Positions 22,005 through 30,717 are shown, numbered from the stretch's first letter. The stretch is DNA of 64,000 nucleotides from Pseudothauera nasutitermitis (GCF_004801295.1 NZ_SSOC01000008.1:1-64000), one strand, 5' to 3'. The notes: generated by a model not told the origin, from the sequence alone. Made by a program: numbers and translations.

Positions 22005-22940
22005 TTAGCGGTTTTCGTAGCTGAAGCGGCGGGCCACCAGCATCAGCATCTGTTCGAGGATCAGCCCGACGATGCCGATGACGAAGATGGCGATGATGAT
22101 GTGCTCCACCTTGAGGTTGTTCCATTCGTCCCACACCCAGAAGCCGATGCCGACCCCGCCGGTGAGCATCTCGGCCGCCACGATGACCAGCCAGGCGGTG
22201 CCGATGGACAGGCGGATGCCGGTGAGCATGTAGGGCAGCACGGCGGGGAACAGGATCTTGGTGAAGATCTTCCACTCGGAAAGGTTCAGCACGCGCGCCA
22301 CGTTGAGGTAGTCCTGCGGCACGCGGGTGACGCCCTGCGCGGTGTTGAGGATCATCGGCCAGATCGAGCAGATGAAGATGGTCCAGGTGGCCGCCGGGTC
22401 GGCGCGCTGGAACACCAGCAGGCCGATCGGCAGCCAGGCCAGCGGACTGACCGGGCGCAGCAGGCTGATGATGGGGTTCATCATCTGCGCCAGCGTGGCG
22501 AAGCGCCCGAGCAGGAAGCCGGCCGGGATGCCGATCAGCGCGGCGATGCCGAAGCCGATGCCGACGCGCTTGAGCGATTCCAGCACGTTCCAGCCGATGC
22601 CCTGGTCGTTGGGGCCTTCCCGGTAGAACGGGTCGGAGAACAGCGCCACCGCCGCGTCCCAGGTCTTGCCGGGGCCGGGGATGCCGCTGTCGCCCAGCGT
22701 GGCGACGTGCCACAGGCAGATCAGCAGCACCATGCCGAAGACCGGCGGCAGCACCGCGCGCAACAGCGTGCGCAGCCACTCGCCGGCCCGCCCGCCCTGC
22801 CCGCCGGCCGTGCCGCCGGCGGCCACCGCTACGCTGCCCACCTGCGCGGCGGCGGCCTTGTTGTCCACCGGCGCCACGGCCGGCGCCCCCTTGTCTGCGG
22901 CACCGCCAGCGGTGCGCTCCATGGTCACGGCTACATTCAT
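22005..22940 (-). CDS. nrtB: Nitrate ABC transporter, permease
   Basis: Inner-membrane channel component (311 aa). After an alanine/glycine-rich cytoplasmic N-terminus of about 60 residues there are six or so hydrophobic segments. The BPD-type EAA loop is present (DYLNVARVLNLSEWKIFTKI), and IGTAWLVIVAAEML is typical of NrtB/SsuC. It is 20 bases after nrtA. Confidence 0.94.
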   Translation of the reverse strand: MNVAVTMERTAGGAADKGAPAVAPVDNKAAAAQVGSVAVAAGGTAGGQGGRAGEWLRTLLRAVLPPVFGMVLLICLWHVATLGDSGIPGPGKTWDAAVALFSDPFYREGPNDQGIGWNVLESLKRVGIGFGIAALIGIPAGFLLGRFATLAQMMNPIISLLRPVSPLAWLPIGLLVFQRADPAATWTIFICSIWPMILNTAQGVTRVPQDYLNVARVLNLSEWKIFTKILFPAVLPYMLTGIRLSIGTAWLVIVAAEMLTGGVGIGFWVWDEWNNLKVEHIIIAIFVIGIVGLILEQMLMLVARRFSYENR

Positions 22941-22960
22941 CGCTCAGCCCTCCCGCGTGC

Positions 22961-24220
22961 TCAAACCTTGACCTTGAAACCGCCGGCGTACTGCGCCGGG
23001 GCGGAGCCGTCCCACACCACGCCGTCGATCAGTGTCGACGCGCGCGTGTCGCCGGCCGGCAGCGCCACCCCGGCGGCCGTGGCGGCCTGCCTGTACAGGT
23101 CGATGCGGTTGATCGCGCGCGCCACGCCGAGGTAGTCCGGCTCCTTGTCCAGCAGCCCCCAGCGGCGGTGCTGGGTGAGAAACCACATGCCGTCGGAGAG
23201 CCAGGGGAAGTTCACCTCGCCATCGCGGAAGAAGCGCATGCTGTGCGCGTCCTTCCAGCGCTTGCCGAGGCCGTTTTCGTAGTCACCCAGGATGCGCCCC
23301 TCGATCACCGCCACGTCGGTATTCACGTAGGAGCGCGCGGCGATGGTCTGCGCGGTTTCCTTGCGGTTGGCGTCGGAGGCGTCGATCCAGCGCGAGGCTT
23401 CGAGAATGGCGGCGATCACCGCGCGAGCCGCGTTGGGGTTCCTGTTGGCCCAGTCCGCAGTGGTGCCGAGCACCTTTTCCGGATGGTCCGGCCACACGTC
23501 CTGGCTGGTCGCCACCGAGAAGCCGACCTTGTCGATGATGGCGCGCTGATTCCACGGCTCGCCCACCGAAAAGCCGTGCATGTTGCCCACGCGCGCGTTG
23601 GCCACCATCTGCGGCGGCGGCACGACGATGGTCTTGACGTCCTGGAAGGGGTGGATGTCGTGCGCGGCCAGCCAGTAGTACAGCCACATGGCGTGGGTGC
23701 CGGTCGGGAAGGTCTGCGCGAAGGTGTAGGTGCCCGGCGCGCTGGCGGCCACCACCTTCTTCAGCGACGGGCCATCCACCGCGCCCTTGTCCTTCATCTG
23801 CGTGGCCAGCGAGATGCCCTGGCCATTGTTGTTCAGCGTCATCAGCACCGCCATGTCCTTCTGCGCGCCGCCGATGCCCAGGTGGATGCCATACACCTGG
23901 CCGTACAGGATGTGCGCGGCGTCCAGCTCGCCGGATACCAGCTTGTCGCGCACGGCGGCCCAGCTCGCTTCCTTGCTGGGGATGATCTTGATGCCGTACT
24001 TCTCGTCGAACTTCTTCACGCTGGCCATCACCACCGAGGCACAGTCGGTGAGCGGGATGAAGCCGACCTTGATCTCCTTCTTCTCCGGCGCGTCGGAACC
24101 CGCCGCCCAGGCCATGCCGGGCAGCAGCCCGCCCAGCATCGACGCACCGCCGAGCGCGGCGCCGGCCCGGATGAAGCCACGGCGCGACAGGGCGGAAAGA
24201 TCCTTGGTCAGTTTGCTCAT
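22961..24220 (-). CDS. nrtA: Nitrate ABC transporter, substrate-binding protein
   Basis: Periplasmic nitrate/nitrite-binding component (419 aa). It has a twin-arginine signal peptide (SRRGFIRAGAALGGASMLGG, mature from about residue 40), then IKVGFIPLTDCASVVMASVK and the family segments GMHGFSVGEPWN-like (here NMHGFSVGEPWN) and HRRWGLL. ATG 24220 gives the correct Tat N-terminus and follows an AGGAG. It is the first gene of the operon, reached by transcripts from a sigma-54 promoter only if they pass a terminator 35 bases upstream. Confidence 0.95.
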   Translation of the reverse strand: MSKLTKDLSALSRRGFIRAGAALGGASMLGGLLPGMAWAAGSDAPEKKEIKVGFIPLTDCASVVMASVKKFDEKYGIKIIPSKEASWAAVRDKLVSGELDAAHILYGQVYGIHLGIGGAQKDMAVLMTLNNNGQGISLATQMKDKGAVDGPSLKKVVAASAPGTYTFAQTFPTGTHAMWLYYWLAAHDIHPFQDVKTIVVPPPQMVANARVGNMHGFSVGEPWNQRAIIDKVGFSVATSQDVWPDHPEKVLGTTADWANRNPNAARAVIAAILEASRWIDASDANRKETAQTIAARSYVNTDVAVIEGRILGDYENGLGKRWKDAHSMRFFRDGEVNFPWLSDGMWFLTQHRRWGLLDKEPDYLGVARAINRIDLYRQAATAAGVALPAGDTRASTLIDGVVWDGSAPAQYAGGFKVKV

Positions 24221-24240
24221 GTTCAACTCCTGCGAAAGCG

Positions 24241-24305
24241 GTGCGGAAAACGAAAACGGCGCCCATCTCCACCCCCGCCTGAGCGGGAAGGAAATGGACG
24301 CCGTT
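24241..24305 (-). terminator. Leader terminator controlling the nitrate operon
   Basis: On the minus strand the 5' arm AACGGCGTCCATTTCC (24305-24290) pairs with GGAGATGGGCGCCGTT (24270-24255) with one internal mismatch and a small inner hairpin, followed by TTTTCGTTTTCC. It ends 20 bases before nrtA. Its 5' arm is shared with the second NasR hexaloop hairpin, so the two cannot form together. Confidence 0.85.
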
Positions 24306-24311
24306 GTCCAT
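24294..24311 (-). promoter_or_regulatory. Second hexaloop hairpin of the NasR (ANTAR) target
   Basis: Six-base-pair stem ATGGAC/GTCCAT with loop AACGGC (A at position 1, G at 4), the pattern bound by ANTAR domains. The loop and the 3' arm are also the start of the terminator stem. Confidence 0.75.
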
Positions 24312-24350
24312 GTGTTCGGGGTACTGCCGGGGACTGCCACTGCCTCGAAC

Positions 24351-24372
24351 GCCGAACCGCCGTTGGTCCAGC
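24351..24372 (-). promoter_or_regulatory. First hexaloop hairpin of the NasR (ANTAR) target
   Basis: Eight-base-pair stem GCTGGACC/GGTTCGGC (two G-U pairs) with the loop AACGGC, identical to that of the second hairpin. It would form about 4 bases after the predicted transcript start. Confidence 0.75.
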
Positions 24373-24386
24373 CTCACCGTTCATTT

Positions 24387-24402
24387 AGCAGGGGGCGTGC
24401 CA
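24387..24402 (-). promoter_or_regulatory. Sigma-54 promoter of the nitrate operon
   Basis: TGGCACGCCCCCTGCT matches the -24/-12 consensus TGGCACG-N4-TTGCW with one mismatch and exact GG-N10-GC spacing. The predicted start is near 24376, giving a leader of about 156 bases. Confidence 0.8.
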
Positions 24403-24479
24403 GAAACCGGAAATCCTTGTTTCGCGGGCTTTACGGTGCTTCCGGGGCTGGTTGGCGGCGCTCCGGGGGTCCGTATTTC

Positions 24480-24494
24480 GCACTATTGCAGTGC
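24480..24494 (-). promoter_or_regulatory. NtrC-type enhancer site, proximal
   Basis: GCAC-N7-GTGC dyad matching the NtrC half-sites, centred about 111 bases upstream of the predicted sigma-54 start. Confidence 0.65.
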
Positions 24495-24510
24495 AACATC
24501 AGCCACACAC

Positions 24511-24525
24511 GCACGATGCCGGTGC
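24511..24525 (-). promoter_or_regulatory. NtrC-type enhancer site, distal
   Basis: A second GCAC-N7-GTGC dyad, 31 bases (about three helical turns) from the first, centred near -142. Spacing and distance are like the glnA NtrC enhancer. Confidence 0.65.
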
Positions 24526-24542
24526 GGACCACAGCGGTGACC

Positions 24543-24726
24543 GGCATGGGCCTTGGCACGGCGGCGATTTCGGTCCTGCCGCGCCGGGCGCTGGCCTCCC
24601 GGGGAAGTCCGGGCCGGCTGTTTGAGGGCGCACAGCGCCCGAGTTCCGGTCCGGCCGGGAGGCCGGTGGACGCTGCGGGAACCCGCAGGGCGGGACCGTA
24701 TGAGCCGCCGTGCCAAGGTCCATGCC
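24543..24726. repeat. Long imperfect inverted repeat (about 184 bp) between nasR and the nitrate promoter
   Basis: Outer arms 24543-24565 and 24704-24726 match at 22 of 23 positions. Inside them CGGTCCTGC (24571-24579) faces GCGGGACCG (24690-24698), and the centre GGGCGC-ACA-GCGCCC (24626-24640) is perfect. It begins 20 bases after the nasR stop, so it may terminate nasR; it could also be a small palindromic mobile or repeat element. No target-site duplication is clear. Confidence 0.7.
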
Positions 24727-24746
24727 GCCCCCGGTTCACACGCCTT

Positions 24747-26015
24747 TCAGTGCCCGGCAGGCAGAAAATCCGCCAGCGCCAGCGTGGCCTCGGCCACCTC
24801 CACCAGCCGCCGGTTCTGGTTCATCGCGGTCTGGCGCAGCAGTTTGTAGGCCTGGTCCTCGGTCATGCCGCGGCGGGCCATCAGCAGGCCCTTGGCACGC
24901 TCGATCAGCTTGCGCTCATTGAGCGCGCCGCGCACCGCGTTGAGTTCGTCGCTCATGCTTTGCAGGCGGCGGGCCTGGGCCTGCAGCATGTCGAGCACCG
25001 AACGCCCGAGCTGCGGCCCCAGGCCGTCGGCGGCCAGCACCCCGGCCGCGCCATCGGCCTCGGCGGCGCGCTCGAAGAACACCGCCAACGGCGCCGGTGC
25101 GCCGCGCAGCGCATCGACGCGCAGGGCGTGGTCGCGCAGATCGGCCTGCGCCTCGGCGATCTTGCGCTCGCACAACTGCTGCAGACCGACGGCCAGCGCA
25201 TCCTCGATCCCGCGCATTTCATCGAGTCGGCGGGTACAGCAATCGAACCACGCATCGCTCAGATTGGCGTCCACCATGCCACCGGCTGGCGCCGTACACA
25301 GCACGCGGCGCAGACGCTCCAACTCGGCCACCGCCGCATGCCCCTGGGCCGCGCGCCAGAGCAGCAATTCGGCACGTTCGGCGAACCCTTCAAAAACCTG
25401 GAAACAACGCTCCTGCGCCTCGATGAGGTGCAGTAGACGCTGCTGCAAGTCGGCCTCCGCGCACCCTGCGCCGAACGCCGCCGCGCCGGTGGCGCGTTCC
25501 TGCCCGGCCAGCTCCTTGCCCTGCATGAAGTTGAACAGCGCCACCAGGGCGCGCGTGACGGCCGGGTCGCTAGCCGTGTCGGCGGCCTCGAAGACCACCG
25601 CCAGCAGGCCGCCGATGAGTTCGGAAAAGGCTTCGGTGGCGCGCGCCGCTTCCAGCGTGCGGGCGGCGATGCCGGCACGCAGTCCGGCCAGCGCGTCCAG
25701 CCCGTGCAGCACCCAGGCGATGCGCGAGAACAGGCGCGCGCCGCCGGCCAAGTGCCCGGCATCGGTGTCCAGACGCGCGAAGCGCGCGCGCACCTCGGCT
25801 TCGTCCGCCGCGCTCTCGGCGATGATGCGTTCGCGCTGGGCGGCAAAGCGGGTGCCGCCGGACGCCAGATAGATGTTGGACGCGCCACGCTCCTTCTGCA
25901 GCCCATGCACCAGCCGGCCGATGCCGCCGACCAGGCCGGCGGTCAGCGCGAGCTGTTCCAGTGCGTGAATTTCGCAGCGCTTGGCGGCGAGCAGGAAACC
26001 CGTCGCGGAATTCAT
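24747..26015 (-). CDS. nasR: Nitrate/nitrite-responsive transcription antiterminator (NIT + ANTAR)
   Basis: RNA-binding regulator (422 aa) that senses nitrate and nitrite and lets RNA polymerase pass the leader terminator of the nitrate operon. The N-terminal 300 residues form the helical NIT sensor domain (LVHGLQKERGASNIYLASGG near residue 40, FMQGKELAGQERA). The C-terminal 60 residues are the ANTAR domain (ERAKGLLMARRGMTEDQAYK, LLRQTAMNQNRRLVEVAEA). ATG 26015 has GGAGGG 6 bases upstream; another ATG 6 bases earlier abuts the binding site. It lies 527 bases upstream of nrtA, same strand, and its likely RNA target is visible in that gap. Klebsiella NasR has the same domain order. Confidence 0.95.
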   Translation of the reverse strand: MNSATGFLLAAKRCEIHALEQLALTAGLVGGIGRLVHGLQKERGASNIYLASGGTRFAAQRERIIAESAADEAEVRARFARLDTDAGHLAGGARLFSRIAWVLHGLDALAGLRAGIAARTLEAARATEAFSELIGGLLAVVFEAADTASDPAVTRALVALFNFMQGKELAGQERATGAAAFGAGCAEADLQQRLLHLIEAQERCFQVFEGFAERAELLLWRAAQGHAAVAELERLRRVLCTAPAGGMVDANLSDAWFDCCTRRLDEMRGIEDALAVGLQQLCERKIAEAQADLRDHALRVDALRGAPAPLAVFFERAAEADGAAGVLAADGLGPQLGRSVLDMLQAQARRLQSMSDELNAVRGALNERKLIERAKGLLMARRGMTEDQAYKLLRQTAMNQNRRLVEVAEATLALADFLPAGH

Positions 26016-26098
26016 GGCCATCCCTCCGTTTGCCGTGCGGGGCATGCCCGGCCGGGGAATGGACATGCAATTACCGTGCGCAAGGCATGCATGGGCCG

Positions 26099-26117
26099 TA
26101 GGAGCGGGCGTGCCCGC
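26099..26117. repeat. REP-like palindrome
   Basis: GTAGGAGCGGGCGTGCCCG with a GCGGGC/GCCCGC stem resembles the GTAGGAGCGGG...CCCGC type of REP sequence seen in many Proteobacteria. It sits just after the rlmB stop. Only one copy was noticed in this window. Confidence 0.35.
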
Positions 26118-26131
26118 CCCCACCGGCTACG

Positions 26132-26932
26132 TCAGATACTGCGCTGGCGGCGCGTCTCGAACAGGCAGATGCCGCTGGCGACGGAGACGTTGAGGCTTTC
26201 CACGCTGCCATGCATGGGAATCCTGGCCAGTTCGTCGCAGGTTTCGCGGGTCAGGCGGCGCAGGCCGTCACCCTCTGCACCCAGCACCCAGGCCACCGGC
26301 ACCTTCTGGTCGATCTGCTGGATCGTCTTTTCCGCCTCGCCAGCCGCGCCGACCACCCAGATGCCGGCTTCCTGCATCTCGCGCAAGGCGCGCGCGAGGT
26401 TGGTGACGGTGATGTAGGGCACGGTATCGGCCGCGCCGCTGGCCACCTTCACCGCCGTGGCATTGAGGCCCACCGCGCGGTCCTTGGGGGCGACCACGGC
26501 ATGCGCGCCGGCGGCGTCGGCCACGCGCAGGCAGGCACCCAGGTTGTGCGGGTCCTGCACGCCGTCGAGCACCAGGATCAGCGCATTCTCATCCAGGCTG
26601 TCGAGCACGTCGGCAAGCTTGAGTTCGCGCCGGCGCGCATCGACGCGGGCGACCACGCCCTGGTGGCGGCGCGTGCCGACCATGCCGTCGAGGCGTTCGG
26701 CGTCCACCGGAATGACGCGCACGCGCGCGGTTTCGGCGAGCTTCAGCGCGTCGCGCGCACGCACGTCCTGGCGCTGCGCGGACACGTAGAGCTCGAAGAC
26801 CGCCTCGGGGTCGCGGCGCAGGCGCGCCAGCACGGCGTGAAAGCCGTAGATCAGCTTGCTGCCGGCGCGCCCTTCGGCGGTGGGGGAATCGTCCTGCCGC
26901 TCGCGCGGAGGACGGGAGGGGTGTTTAGCCAC
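26132..26932 (-). CDS. rlmB: 23S rRNA (guanosine-2'-O)-methyltransferase RlmB
   Basis: SpoU/TrmH-family enzyme that 2'-O-methylates G2251 of 23S rRNA. The 266 aa have a substrate-binding N-terminal domain ([19 protein letters not shown]) and the trefoil-knot motifs [20 protein letters not shown] (motif 1), [14 protein letters not shown] (motif 2) and [18 protein letters not shown] (motif 3). The start is GTG, overlapping the rnr stop by 8 bases, as in the common rnr-rlmB operon. A basic N-terminal tail precedes the domain. Confidence 0.95.
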   Translation of the reverse strand: MAKHPSRPPRERQDDSPTAEGRAGSKLIYGFHAVLARLRRDPEAVFELYVSAQRQDVRARDALKLAETARVRVIPVDAERLDGMVGTRRHQGVVARVDARRRELKLADVLDSLDENALILVLDGVQDPHNLGACLRVADAAGAHAVVAPKDRAVGLNATAVKVASGAADTVPYITVTNLARALREMQEAGIWVVGAAGEAEKTIQQIDQKVPVAWVLGAEGDGLRRLTRETCDELARIPMHGSVESLNVSVASGICLFETRRQRSI

Positions 26933-29441
26933 GTTTCTTGCCTTTTCTGGAAGCTGCCGGCGCGGAGGCGGCGCGCGCGGACCTGGCCGCCTTGCCGCGC
27001 CCGGGCGCCTTGCCCCCGGTTGTCGTTTTCTTCTTCGCTGCAGCGCCCGCCTTGGCCGGCTTGCCCTTGGCGGACTTGGCCGGCGGCGCGGATTTCACCT
27101 TTTCGGCCAGCGGTGCACGCTCCGTAGCGCTGCGCCCGCCCCTGCCCGCTGCGCGCGGTGCATCCACCGCACGCGCGCCGGCCCTGGCGGCACGATCCGC
27201 GGCGGTCTTGCCGCTGCGCTCGGTGGGCCGCGCCGGCCCTTCGACCAGGCGGAAATCGATCTTGTTGGTTTCCAGATCGGCGCGCAGCACCTGCACGCGC
27301 ACCCGGTCGGAGAGGCGGTAGCGCGTGTTGGTGCGCTCGCCCACCAGTTCGTGGCGCGCTTCGTCGTGGTGGAAGTAGTCGCTGCCGAGGTCGGAGATAT
27401 GCACCAGACCTTCGATGAAGATGTCGTCCAGCGCGACGAAGAGGCCGAAGGGTACCACCGCCGAGACGCAGCCGGAGAACTCCTCGCCGACGCGGTCCTG
27501 CATGAAGTAGCACTTCAGCCAGGCCACCACGTCGCGGGTGGCGTCGTCGGCGCGCCGCTCGGTCATCGAGCACTGCATGCCGATGGCGTCCCATTCGCCC
27601 GGACGGTACTGCCCGCCCGCCAGCACGGCCTTGATGGCGCGGTGCACGAGCAGGTCCGGGTAACGCCGGATCGGCGAGGTGAAGTGGGTGTAGGACTCGT
27701 AGGCCAGACCGAAATGGCCGACATTATCCGGGCTGTACTGCGCCTGGCGCAGCGAGCGCAGCATGACGGTCTGCAGCAGTTGCGCGTCCGGCCGGCCCTT
27801 CACGCGCTCCAGCAGGCGGGCGTAGTCGCTCGCTCGGGGCTCCTCGCCGCCGCCCAGTTCCAGGCCGAACTCGGCCAGGAAGGCGCGCAGCTTTTCCAGC
27901 TTCTCCGGCGTGGGGCCTTCATGCACGCGGTACAGCGCGGGATGCTTGTGCTTCTGCAGGAAGTCGGAGGCGCACACGTTGGCCGCCAGCATGCATTCCT
28001 CGATCAGGCGGTGCGCGTCGTTGCGCGTTTCCGGCACGATGCGCTCGATCTTGCCGTGGTCGTCGAAGATCATGCGCGTCTCGGCGGTCTCGAAATCGAT
28101 CGCGCCGCGCTTGGCGCGCGCCTTGAGCAGCACGCGGAACAGCTTGTCCAGATTCTCCAGGTGCGGCAGCAGGCCGCCGACTTCCGCGCGCGCGGCCTGC
28201 CCGGCCTCGCTGTCGCCTTCGTACAGCGCGGCGGCCACCTTGGTGTAGGTCAGCCGCGCATGCGAGAACATCACCGCCGGGTAGAAGCGGTAGGCTTTCA
28301 CCGCGCCGGTCATGGAGATGCTCATGTCGGCCACCATGCACAGGCGCTCCACCTCGGGATTGAGCGAGCACAGGCCATTGGAGAGCTTCTCGGGCAGCAT
28401 CGGGATCACCCGGCGGGGGAAATACACCGAGTTGCCGCGCTCCAGCGCATCCTTGTCGAGCGCGCCGCCGGCCTCGACGTAGTGCGAGACGTCGGCGATC
28501 GCCACGATCAGGCGGAAGCCCCGGCCCTGGCGCTCACAATACACCGCGTCGTCGAAGTCCTTGGCGGTTTCGCCGTCGATGGTCACCAGCGGCAGATGGG
28601 TGATGTCTTCGCGCCCGAGCGCATCCTTCTTGCGCACCTTGACCGGCAGCTTGCGGGTTTCGGCCTTGGCTTCCGGGGAGAACTCGAAGGGCAGTTCGTG
28701 CTTGCGCAGGGCGATCTCGATCTCCATGCCGGGGTCGGCATAGTTGCCCAGCACCTCCACCACCCGGCCGATGGGCTGGGCGAACTTGGTGGGCTGCTCG
28801 ACCAGCTCCACGGTGACCACCTGGCCGGGCAGAGGCTTCTTGCCGCCCGGGGCGACCAGGATGTCCTGCGCCAGCCGGCGGTTTTCCGGCACCACGATGA
28901 GCACGCCGTGTTCGTTGAGCACGCGGCCGACCACGCGGCGGTTGGCGCGCTCCAGCACTTCGACCAGCTTGCCCTCGGGGCGCCCGCGGCGGTCCTGCCC
29001 GGCGATGCGCACGATGACCCGGTCGCCGTGCAGCACCTCGCGCATTTCCTTGGGGCCGAGGAAGATGTCCGGCCCGCTGTCGTCGCGCACGACGAAGCCG
29101 AAGCCGTCCGGGTGGCCCTCCACCTTGCCGCGGATCAGGTCTGCCTTGTCGGGCAGCAGATAGGCATCGCGCCGGTTGCGCAGGATCTGCCCGTCACGCT
29201 CCATGGCGCGCAGGCGGCGGTGGAAGTGCTCCAGCTCATGGGGCTGGATGTCGAGGTTGGCAGCGAGCGCTTCGAGGGTCAGCGGCACGCCCTGTTCGGC
29301 CAGGGTCTGTTCGACGTATTCGCGGCTCGGCAGCGGGTAGTCGTAGCTGGCGGATTCGCGTTCGAAGAAGGGATCCGCGCGGCGGATCGCCGACATTTTG
29401 CGGGCTTTCACCGCCGGTGTTTTTTTTGTTCTTGCAGTCAT
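26925..29441 (-). CDS. rnr: Ribonuclease R
   Basis: 3'-5' exoribonuclease of the RNB family (838 aa) that degrades structured RNA, rRNA and trans-translation targets. Domain order: N-terminal helix-turn-helix-like region, two cold-shock domains (about 80-230), RNB domain with the catalytic aspartates in [10 protein letters not shown] (near 297), and an S1 domain (near 650, [20 protein letters not shown]). The last 90 residues are a lysine/alanine/arginine tail. The start is ATG 29441; no strong ribosome binding site is seen, and an in-frame ATG 45 bases downstream ([11 protein letters not shown]) is possible. The tRNA-Leu promoter overlaps its start codon on the other strand. Confidence 0.96.
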   Translation of the reverse strand: MTARTKKTPAVKARKMSAIRRADPFFERESASYDYPLPSREYVEQTLAEQGVPLTLEALAANLDIQPHELEHFHRRLRAMERDGQILRNRRDAYLLPDKADLIRGKVEGHPDGFGFVVRDDSGPDIFLGPKEMREVLHGDRVIVRIAGQDRRGRPEGKLVEVLERANRRVVGRVLNEHGVLIVVPENRRLAQDILVAPGGKKPLPGQVVTVELVEQPTKFAQPIGRVVEVLGNYADPGMEIEIALRKHELPFEFSPEAKAETRKLPVKVRKKDALGREDITHLPLVTIDGETAKDFDDAVYCERQGRGFRLIVAIADVSHYVEAGGALDKDALERGNSVYFPRRVIPMLPEKLSNGLCSLNPEVERLCMVADMSISMTGAVKAYRFYPAVMFSHARLTYTKVAAALYEGDSEAGQAARAEVGGLLPHLENLDKLFRVLLKARAKRGAIDFETAETRMIFDDHGKIERIVPETRNDAHRLIEECMLAANVCASDFLQKHKHPALYRVHEGPTPEKLEKLRAFLAEFGLELGGGEEPRASDYARLLERVKGRPDAQLLQTVMLRSLRQAQYSPDNVGHFGLAYESYTHFTSPIRRYPDLLVHRAIKAVLAGGQYRPGEWDAIGMQCSMTERRADDATRDVVAWLKCYFMQDRVGEEFSGCVSAVVPFGLFVALDDIFIEGLVHISDLGSDYFHHDEARHELVGERTNTRYRLSDRVRVQVLRADLETNKIDFRLVEGPARPTERSGKTAADRAARAGARAVDAPRAAGRGGRSATERAPLAEKVKSAPPAKSAKGKPAKAGAAAKKKTTTGGKAPGRGKAARSARAASAPAASRKGKKRG

Positions 29442-29468
29442 TGACTTTCTATTTTTCGTCCTTATAAT
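29441..29468 (+). promoter_or_regulatory. Promoter of tRNA-Leu
   Basis: TTGACT (29441-29446) and TATAAT (29463-29468) with 16 bases between them, 12 bases before the tRNA. A near-consensus sigma-70 promoter overlapping the divergent rnr start codon. Confidence 0.85.
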
Positions 29469-29480
29469 GCGCAGCTTCTT

Positions 29481-29565
29481 GCCCAGATGGCGGAATTGGT
29501 AGACGCGCTAGTTTCAGGTACTAGTGCCGCGAGGCGTGGAGGTTCGAGTCCTCTTCTGGGCACCA
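29481..29565 (+). tRNA. tRNA-Leu (anticodon CAG)
   Basis: Acceptor arms GCCCAGA (29481-29487) and TCTGGGC (29555-29561) pair fully, then A and an encoded CCA. The anticodon stem CTAGT/ACTAG closes the loop TTCAGGT, giving anticodon CAG. The long variable arm and GGTTCGAGTCC T-arm are those of a type II leucine tRNA. Confidence 0.97.
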
Positions 29566-29607
29566 GTTGCATGCTGGAGATCACTACCAAGATCTCCTTT
29601 CCGAAAG

Positions 29608-29630
29608 AACCCGCTCCGGCGGGTTTTTCG
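29608..29630 (+). terminator. Intrinsic terminator after tRNA-Leu
   Basis: AACCCGC-TCCG-GCGGGTT stem followed by TTTCGTTTTT, 43 bases after the tRNA. The rest of the gap up to 29818 shows no convincing gene. Confidence 0.85.
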
Positions 29631-29818
29631 TTTTTGCCGCCGGAGCGGCTTCCCGCATTCCGCGCCGGCATGTGGACATCCTGCGGCAGAAGCCAGGCAC
29701 ATGACCCGCGGCAGGCCCCCGGAAAATCGACCCCGGCGGGCAGCGGACAAAGGCCGGAGGGCGGCGGCACCAGCCCCCGCCCGGCGACGATTGCGCGGCA
29801 GTGTAGCACGCAGCGGCT

Positions 29819-30226
29819 TCAGTTGCCGGCGGTACTGCGCTGCGCCTCCAGGTAACGGTAGATGGCCGTCAGGGTCTGCTCGTTGCGCACCCCGGCCAGC
29901 AGCTTCTTGGTGCCCGGCACCCGCTGCGTCGGCGCCAGGAGGTAGGCCACGAACTCCGCCTCGTTCCAGACGATGCCGGATGCCTTGAGCGCGTCGGAAT
30001 ACGCGTAGCCGGGCACCGCGCCCGCCGCCTGGCCCGCCACCGCGTTCAAGGCCGGCCCGGCCCGGTTTTCCGCCCCCGGCCCCAGCGCATGGCACGGTTT
30101 GCAGTACTGCCGGTATCCGCGCTCGCCCGCGGCGGGCGCCTGGGCCGCGCCCTCGGCCGCCGCGGCCAGCAGCGCCAGCGCCGCGCCCCAGGGCAGCACG
30201 GCACGTACCGCCCGTGCGGCGTTCAC
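29819..30226 (-). CDS. Small secreted c-type cytochrome of the iron-uptake operon
   Basis: The 135 aa have a signal peptide (cleavage near residue 30) and one heme site, CKPCH (C42, C45, H46), in a class I cytochrome c fold (LGPGAENRAGPALNAVAG, LKASGIVWNEAEF). The place of the sixth-ligand methionine, normally PGTKM, reads PGTKK, and there is no methionine at all in the mature protein. The start is GTG 30226, overlapping the stop of the TlpA-like gene by 3 bases. It is the last gene of the ftr1-p19 operon and may pass electrons for periplasmic iron redox steps (inference). Confidence 0.85.
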   Translation of the reverse strand: MNAARAVRAVLPWGAALALLAAAAEGAAQAPAAGERGYRQYCKPCHALGPGAENRAGPALNAVAGQAAGAVPGYAYSDALKASGIVWNEAEFVAYLLAPTQRVPGTKKLLAGVRNEQTLTAIYRYLEAQRSTAGN

Positions 30227-30717
30227 GACCCCCGCGCGGCCTCGGCGAACACTTCCGCCAGCCGCTCCCTGGGGGGCGCACCGACGAAGCTCTGGCGCAG
30301 GACGCCATCCGCACCGATGACGAAGGAGGTCGGCGTGCCCATCACCTGATAGCGCTCCTGCGTCATGCCGAGCGAATCGCGGATCACCGGGAAGCTCACC
30401 CCCTGCTTGTCGAGCGTTTCCTGAATGGACATGCCCTCGGGGTCGACGTTGATCGCCACCACTTCCACCCGGCCGCGGTATTCGCGGCTCAGCGCCTCCA
30501 GGTGGGGCATCTCGGCCAGGCAGGCGCCGCAGGTGGTGGACCAGAAGTTGAGGAAGATGCTGCGGCCCTGCCAGTGCGCCAGCTTGACCGGCTCTCCCTG
30601 CAGATCGACCGCGGCGATTTCGGGCGCCGGCAGTCCGCTGCGGGCGACTTCCTCCTTGCAGCCGCCCGACAGCGCGGCCAGGGTGGCAAGTGTGGCGAGC
30701 GTGATCCATTTTTTCAC
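30223..30717 (-). CDS. TlpA-like thiol-disulfide lipoprotein
   Basis: Periplasmic thioredoxin-fold protein (164 aa) with a lipoprotein signal (lipobox LSGGC, lipidated C20) and the active site TCGAC (C63, C66) in FWSTTCGACLAEMP. The cis-proline region is GTPTSFVIG. In Campylobacter the P19/FTR1 locus also ends with thioredoxin-like genes, so it probably keeps a component of the system reduced. It overlaps the ABC ATPase gene by 4 bases. Confidence 0.9.
   Translation of the reverse strand: MKKWITLATLATLAALSGGCKEEVARSGLPAPEIAAVDLQGEPVKLAHWQGRSIFLNFWSTTCGACLAEMPHLEALSREYRGRVEVVAINVDPEGMSIQETLDKQGVSFPVIRDSLGMTQERYQVMGTPTSFVIGADGVLRQSFVGAPPRERLAEVFAEAARGS

Noticed and set aside
24331-24350. Third NasR hairpin in the leader (GGCAGT repeats)
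   Set aside because: The repeats are direct, not inverted, and no A..G.. hexaloop with a closing stem was found.
24543-24726. Insertion sequence with terminal inverted repeats
   Set aside because: No transposase frame and no clear target-site duplication; kept only as an inverted repeat.
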